Source: an uncultured Roseburia sp. (GTDB lineage: Bacteria; Bacillota; Clostridia; Lachnospirales; Lachnospiraceae). Taken from it: a DNA stretch of 7,908 nucleotides. Made by a program: the position numbers and the translations under genes. Below the pieces are notes generated by a model, which worked only from the letters and a program-made list of their open reading frames with translations, was not told where the DNA came from and did no database searches. Position 1 is the first letter of the stretch; the number at the start of each line of letters is the position of its first letter. Where the stretch lies: the NCBI GenBank assembly GCA_945928585.1, contig CAMENQ010000102.1:1-7908 (forward strand). The letters are read 5' to 3'. This document shows positions 5,236-7,908 of the stretch, one piece after another.

Positions 5236-5252
5236 GAAAGAGAGGGAAATAA

Positions 5253-6581
5253 ATGAAGTACACAAAACAGGATATTTTAGATTTAATCGAAGAGGAAGAT
5301 GTGGAGTTTATAAGACTTCAGTTTACAGATGTGTTTGGAGCTATGAAAAATGTAGCTATTACGGTAAGCCAGTTAGAAAAGGCTTTGTCAAACCAGTGCA
5401 CATTTGACGGAAGTGCCATAGACGGATACTTAAGACTTGCAGAGACAGACATGTATCTTCATCCGGATTTGGATTCATTTGTTGTTTTTCCATGGAGACC
5501 CCAGCAGGGAAAGGTAGCAAGATTTATATGTGATGTTTATACAGCCGACGGAAAGCCGTTTGAAGGAGACTGCAGGCAGGTATTAAAGAAGGTTACTGAT
5601 GAGGCACATAAGCTGGGATATAAATTTAATGTAGGACCGGAGCTTGAATTTTTCCTTTTCCACACAGATGACAATGGAAATCCTACAACCATTACACATG
5701 AGCAGGCAGGCTATTTTGATGTAGGGCCTATAGATTTAGGAGAAAATGCAAGACGTGACATGGTTTTAAATCTTGAGGAGATGGGCTTTGAGATAGAGAC
5801 ATCACATCACGAATCATCGCCGGCACAGCATGAAATAGATTTTAAATATTCAGATGCACTTACGACGGCAGACAATGTTATGACATTTAAAATGGCAGTA
5901 AAATCCATAGCAAAGAGACACGGACTGTATGCAACATTTATGCCAAAGCCAAGAATGGATGGAGCAGGCTCAGGCATGCACATCAATATGTCACTTACAA
6001 AGGATGGGAAAAATGTATTCGATAATCCTGACGGAAAGCTTGGACTCAGCAAGGAAGCATATCACTTTATGGCAGGAATAATAAATCATATAAAGAGTAT
6101 GGCAATACTTACAAATCCTCTTATAAACTCATATAAGAGACTTACACCTGAATTTGAGGCACCTATGTATGTGGCATGGTCAGATGTAAGCCGTATGCCG
6201 TTGCTTAGAGTGGCACCATTCAGGGGTGAGAGAACAAGGATAGAGTTAAGAAGCCCTGATACAGCATGTAATCCATATTTAGTTCTTGCAGCATGTCTTG
6301 CAGCAGGACTTGACGGTATAAAAAATCAGCTTGAATGTCCTGAAAAATTTGACGGAAATTTTGGCACAATGACAAAAAAAGAAATAGAGGATATGGGAAT
6401 AGATTCACTTCCAATGAATCTTTTAGAGGCTGTGGAAGAATTTAAAAAGGATACATTTATGCAGGAGCTTTTAGGAAAGCATATTACTGACAAAATGATT
6501 GAGGCCAAGACAACAGAATGGAATGAATATATGTCACAGGTTACGTCATGGGAGATAGAGCAGTACTTATATAAATTTTAA
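5253..6581 (+). CDS. glnA: Glutamine synthetase, type I (GSI-alpha)
   Basis: A 442-residue cytoplasmic enzyme that makes glutamine from glutamate, ammonia and ATP, working as a dodecamer. Visible features are the beta-grasp N-terminal domain; FDGSAIDGYLRLAETDMYLH (51-70), with Arg61 matching the feedback-sensing Arg62 of Bacillus subtilis; metal ligands Glu130 and Glu132 (GPELEFF), Glu187 and Glu194 (HHESSPAQHE), and His243 (GSGMHINMS); and Arg327, Glu331 and Arg333 (RTRIELRSPD). The length and the lack of the adenylylation segment indicate the Gram-positive alpha type, which is regulated by feedback and expression rather than by covalent modification. The start is ATG 5253, 6 bases after GAGGG (5242-5246). 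It sits behind a promoter and terminator-bearing leader and is followed after 18 bases by the ANTAR regulator. Confidence 0.98.
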   Translation: MKYTKQDILDLIEEEDVEFIRLQFTDVFGAMKNVAITVSQLEKALSNQCTFDGSAIDGYLRLAETDMYLHPDLDSFVVFPWRPQQGKVARFICDVYTADGKPFEGDCRQVLKKVTDEAHKLGYKFNVGPELEFFLFHTDDNGNPTTITHEQAGYFDVGPIDLGENARRDMVLNLEEMGFEIETSHHESSPAQHEIDFKYSDALTTADNVMTFKMAVKSIAKRHGLYATFMPKPRMDGAGSGMHINMSLTKDGKNVFDNPDGKLGLSKEAYHFMAGIINHIKSMAILTNPLINSYKRLTPEFEAPMYVAWSDVSRMPLLRVAPFRGERTRIELRSPDTACNPYLVLAACLAAGLDGIKNQLECPEKFDGNFGTMTKKEIEDMGIDSLPMNLLEAVEEFKKDTFMQELLGKHITDKMIEAKTTEWNEYMSQVTSWEIEQYLYKF

Positions 6582-6599
6582 CAGAAAGAGGCAGAGCTT

Positions 6600-7142
6600 A
6601 TGGCCAGTATAATTGTAGCTTTCCACAAACAGGAAGATGCCATATCCATAAAAAATGTATTGGTTCGTAATGGCTATGAAGTATCAGCGGTATGTACGTC
6701 AGGCGCGCATGTACTTGCTGCCATAGATGACTATAATGACGGAATTATAGTGTGTGGCTACAGAATAACAGATATGCTCTATTATCAGCTTCGGGAAAAT
6801 CTCCCTAATGAATTTGAGATGCTTGTGCTTGCATCACCGGCAAAGTTTGAGGGAGAACAATATGATGGTGTAGTAAATGTAGCTATGCCCCTTAAGGTTT
6901 ACGATCTTATAAATACGGTAGAAATGCTGAACAATGCCATTATGAGACGTAAAAAGAAAAGAAAAAACCAGCCAAAGACAAGAAGTCCTGAGGAGCAGAA
7001 AAAGTTAGATGATGCCAAAGAAATCCTTATGAACAGAAATGGTATGACCGAAGAGGAGGCACACAGATACATACAGAAAATAAGTATGGATAGCGGAACC
7101 AATATGGTGGAGACGGCAGAGATGATATTAAATCTGTATTAA
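6600..7142 (+). CDS. ANTAR-domain RNA-binding antiterminator with degenerate receiver (NitR-like)
   Basis: A 180-residue regulator. Residues 1-115 have the layout of a response-regulator receiver (IIVAFHKQEDAISIKNVLVRNGYEV, ending in MPLKVYDL), but the acidic pair after strand 1 is missing and the phosphorylated Asp position in GIIVCGYRITDM is not acidic. Normal phosphorylation is therefore unlikely. A basic linker (RRKKKRKNQPKTR, 116-128) follows. Residues 130-180 are an ANTAR domain (LDDAKEILMNRNGMTEEEAHRYIQKISMDSG), a three-helix unit that binds paired hexaloop hairpins and prevents termination. The start is ATG 6600, with GAGG (6588-6591) 8 bases upstream. The 18-base spacing places it in the glnA transcript. 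The same order is known from the glnA-nitR locus of Clostridium. The likely target is the leader at 5160-5218. The signal it senses is unknown. Confidence 0.92.
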   Translation: MASIIVAFHKQEDAISIKNVLVRNGYEVSAVCTSGAHVLAAIDDYNDGIIVCGYRITDMLYYQLRENLPNEFEMLVLASPAKFEGEQYDGVVNVAMPLKVYDLINTVEMLNNAIMRRKKKRKNQPKTRSPEEQKKLDDAKEILMNRNGMTEEEAHRYIQKISMDSGTNMVETAEMILNLY

Positions 7143-7214
7143 GGTAAGGGGCATAAAGGGAAAAATTCCTGAAAAACAACTGAGAAAATCTAATGAGAAA
7201 AACATAATTCAGGG

Positions 7215-7243
7215 TAGATAAATGAAAAAATAAGCAGTATACT
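7215..7243 (+). promoter_or_regulatory. Candidate promoter with palindromic -10 region upstream of dapL
   Basis: TAGATA (7215-7220, four of six to TTGACA), 17 bases and TATACT (7238-7243) make a moderate promoter in the 137-base gap between the regulator and dapL. The -10 lies inside the perfect 10-bp palindrome CAGTATACTG (7235-7244), and TAAGCAG occurs on both sides (7231-7237 and 7246-7252). No intrinsic terminator is visible in the gap, so some readthrough from the glnA operon is possible. Confidence 0.4.
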
Positions 7244-7279
7244 GTTAAGCAGAAAAAATAATAAGAAAGAGGCATAAAA

Positions 7280-7908
7280 ATGTTTAAGGTAAATGATAAT
7301 TATTTAAAGCTTCCGGGAAGCTATTTATTTTCAACAATAGGAAAGAAGGTCAGAGAGTTTGAAGCTTCAAATCCTGACAAAAAAATTATAAGACTTGGAA
7401 TAGGAGACGTTACCCTTCCACTTGCACCGGCTGTCATATCGGCGCTTCACAGTGCAGTAGATGAAATGGCAGATGAGGCTACATTTAAGGGCTATGCACC
7501 GGATCTTGGCTATGAGTTTCTTAGAAATACCATAGCAGAAAATGATTTTAAGGCAAGGGGTGCAGATATTTCGCCGGATGAAATATTTGTAAGTGACGGA
7601 GCTAAAAGTGATTCAGCCAATATACAGGAGATTTTTTCCATAGACAATAAAATAGCGGTATGTGACCCTGTATATCCGGTATATGTGGATTCAAACGTTA
7701 TGGCAGGAAGAACTGGCACATATGATGATAAAACAGAGAGATGGTCTGATGTTACATATATGCCATGTACGGCTGAGACAAATTTTGCACCATCACTTCC
7801 GAGTGAAACACCGGACATTATTTACTTATGCTTCCCTAATAATCCTACAGGCTCTACTATTTCAAAATCACAGCTTCAGGAGTGGGTTGACTATGCAAAT
7901 AAGGTTGG
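7280..7908 (+). CDS. dapL: LL-diaminopimelate aminotransferase (partial, runs off the window)
   Basis: The first 209 complete codons of a fold-type I PLP aminotransferase of about 400 residues. DapL converts tetrahydrodipicolinate and glutamate directly to LL-diaminopimelate, a one-step route to meso-DAP for peptidoglycan and to lysine. Family signatures seen are RLGIGDVTLPLAPAVI (38-53), GYAPDLGYEFLR (71-82), SDGAKSDSANIQEIF (105-119), DPVYPVYVDSNVMAGR (129-144) and YLCFPNNPTGS (182-192). The last contains the substrate-binding Asn of the aminotransferase superfamily. The third motif usually has Cys where Ser110 stands here. The PLP lysine lies beyond the window. The start is ATG 7280, with AAAGAGG (7266-7272) 7 bases upstream. 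The gene follows the glnA-ANTAR pair, linking it to nitrogen and amino acid supply. Confidence 0.95.
   Translation, partial: MFKVNDNYLKLPGSYLFSTIGKKVREFEASNPDKKIIRLGIGDVTLPLAPAVISALHSAVDEMADEATFKGYAPDLGYEFLRNTIAENDFKARGADISPDEIFVSDGAKSDSANIQEIFSIDNKIAVCDPVYPVYVDSNVMAGRTGTYDDKTERWSDVTYMPCTAETNFAPSLPSETPDIIYLCFPNNPTGSTISKSQLQEWVDYANKV

Noticed and set aside
7143..7279. T-box, lysine riboswitch or intrinsic terminator before dapL
   Set aside because: The 137 bases are A-rich with only weak pairings (for example CCTGAA with TTCAGG across a 34-base loop) and lack a T run or any conserved riboswitch core I can recognise.
7510..7818. A 102-codon open frame on the - strand inside dapL
   Set aside because: It lies wholly within a well-supported gene on the other strand and has no recognisable domain.
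1..7908. CRISPR array, tRNA, rRNA or a complete insertion sequence
   Set aside because: No regularly spaced repeats, cloverleaf, rRNA-like segment or transposase is visible anywhere in the window.

Overview
The window reads as a chromosomal segment of an AT-rich Gram-positive member of the Clostridia, most likely a Lachnospiraceae-type gut anaerobe. The grounds are heavy use of ATA, AGA and AAA codons, strong GAGG-type Shine-Dalgarno sites, short AT-rich spacers, and the protein set: a Csp-like subtilase without signal peptide, a viroplasmin-type RNase H, glutamine synthetase followed by an ANTAR regulator, and LL-diaminopimelate aminotransferase. No species can be named from the sequence alone. 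All supported genes are on the + strand.

Layout. Bases 1-68 may be the last codons of an upstream gene with a more GC-rich codon style. Bases 69-302 hold two nearly identical intrinsic terminators in tandem (34-bp exact repeats, 97 bp apart), other small palindromes, and a promoter whose -35 box is built from the U-tract of the second terminator. Then come an S8 serine protease (303-2036), a type 1 RNase H with an N-terminal viroplasmin domain (2113-2799) behind its own consensus promoter, a membrane-anchored YkuD L,D-transpeptidase with an Ig-like domain and a long Thr/Ser/Glu tail (2877-4247), and a PdaB-like membrane-anchored polysaccharide deacetylase (4282-5070). The last two are 34 bases apart and probably form a cell-wall remodelling pair.

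The most interesting part is 5125-7142: a consensus promoter, a leader with a 21-position terminator hairpin plus U7, then glnA (5253-6581) and, 18 bases later, a small regulator with a degenerate receiver domain and a C-terminal ANTAR RNA-binding domain (6600-7142). The foot of the terminator can instead fold as ATGC-AAAGAG-GCAT, a hexaloop hairpin with A at loop position 1 and G at position 4, as in known ANTAR targets. This suggests that the ANTAR protein antiterminates its own operon. The leader also contains a 17-codon open frame through the terminator.

The window ends inside dapL (7280 onward, 209 complete codons visible), preceded by a weak promoter with a 10-bp palindrome at its -10 box. 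The right half thus joins ammonia assimilation (GlnA), its likely RNA-level control, and diaminopimelate synthesis, which feeds lysine and peptidoglycan. The transpeptidase and deacetylase act on that same peptidoglycan.
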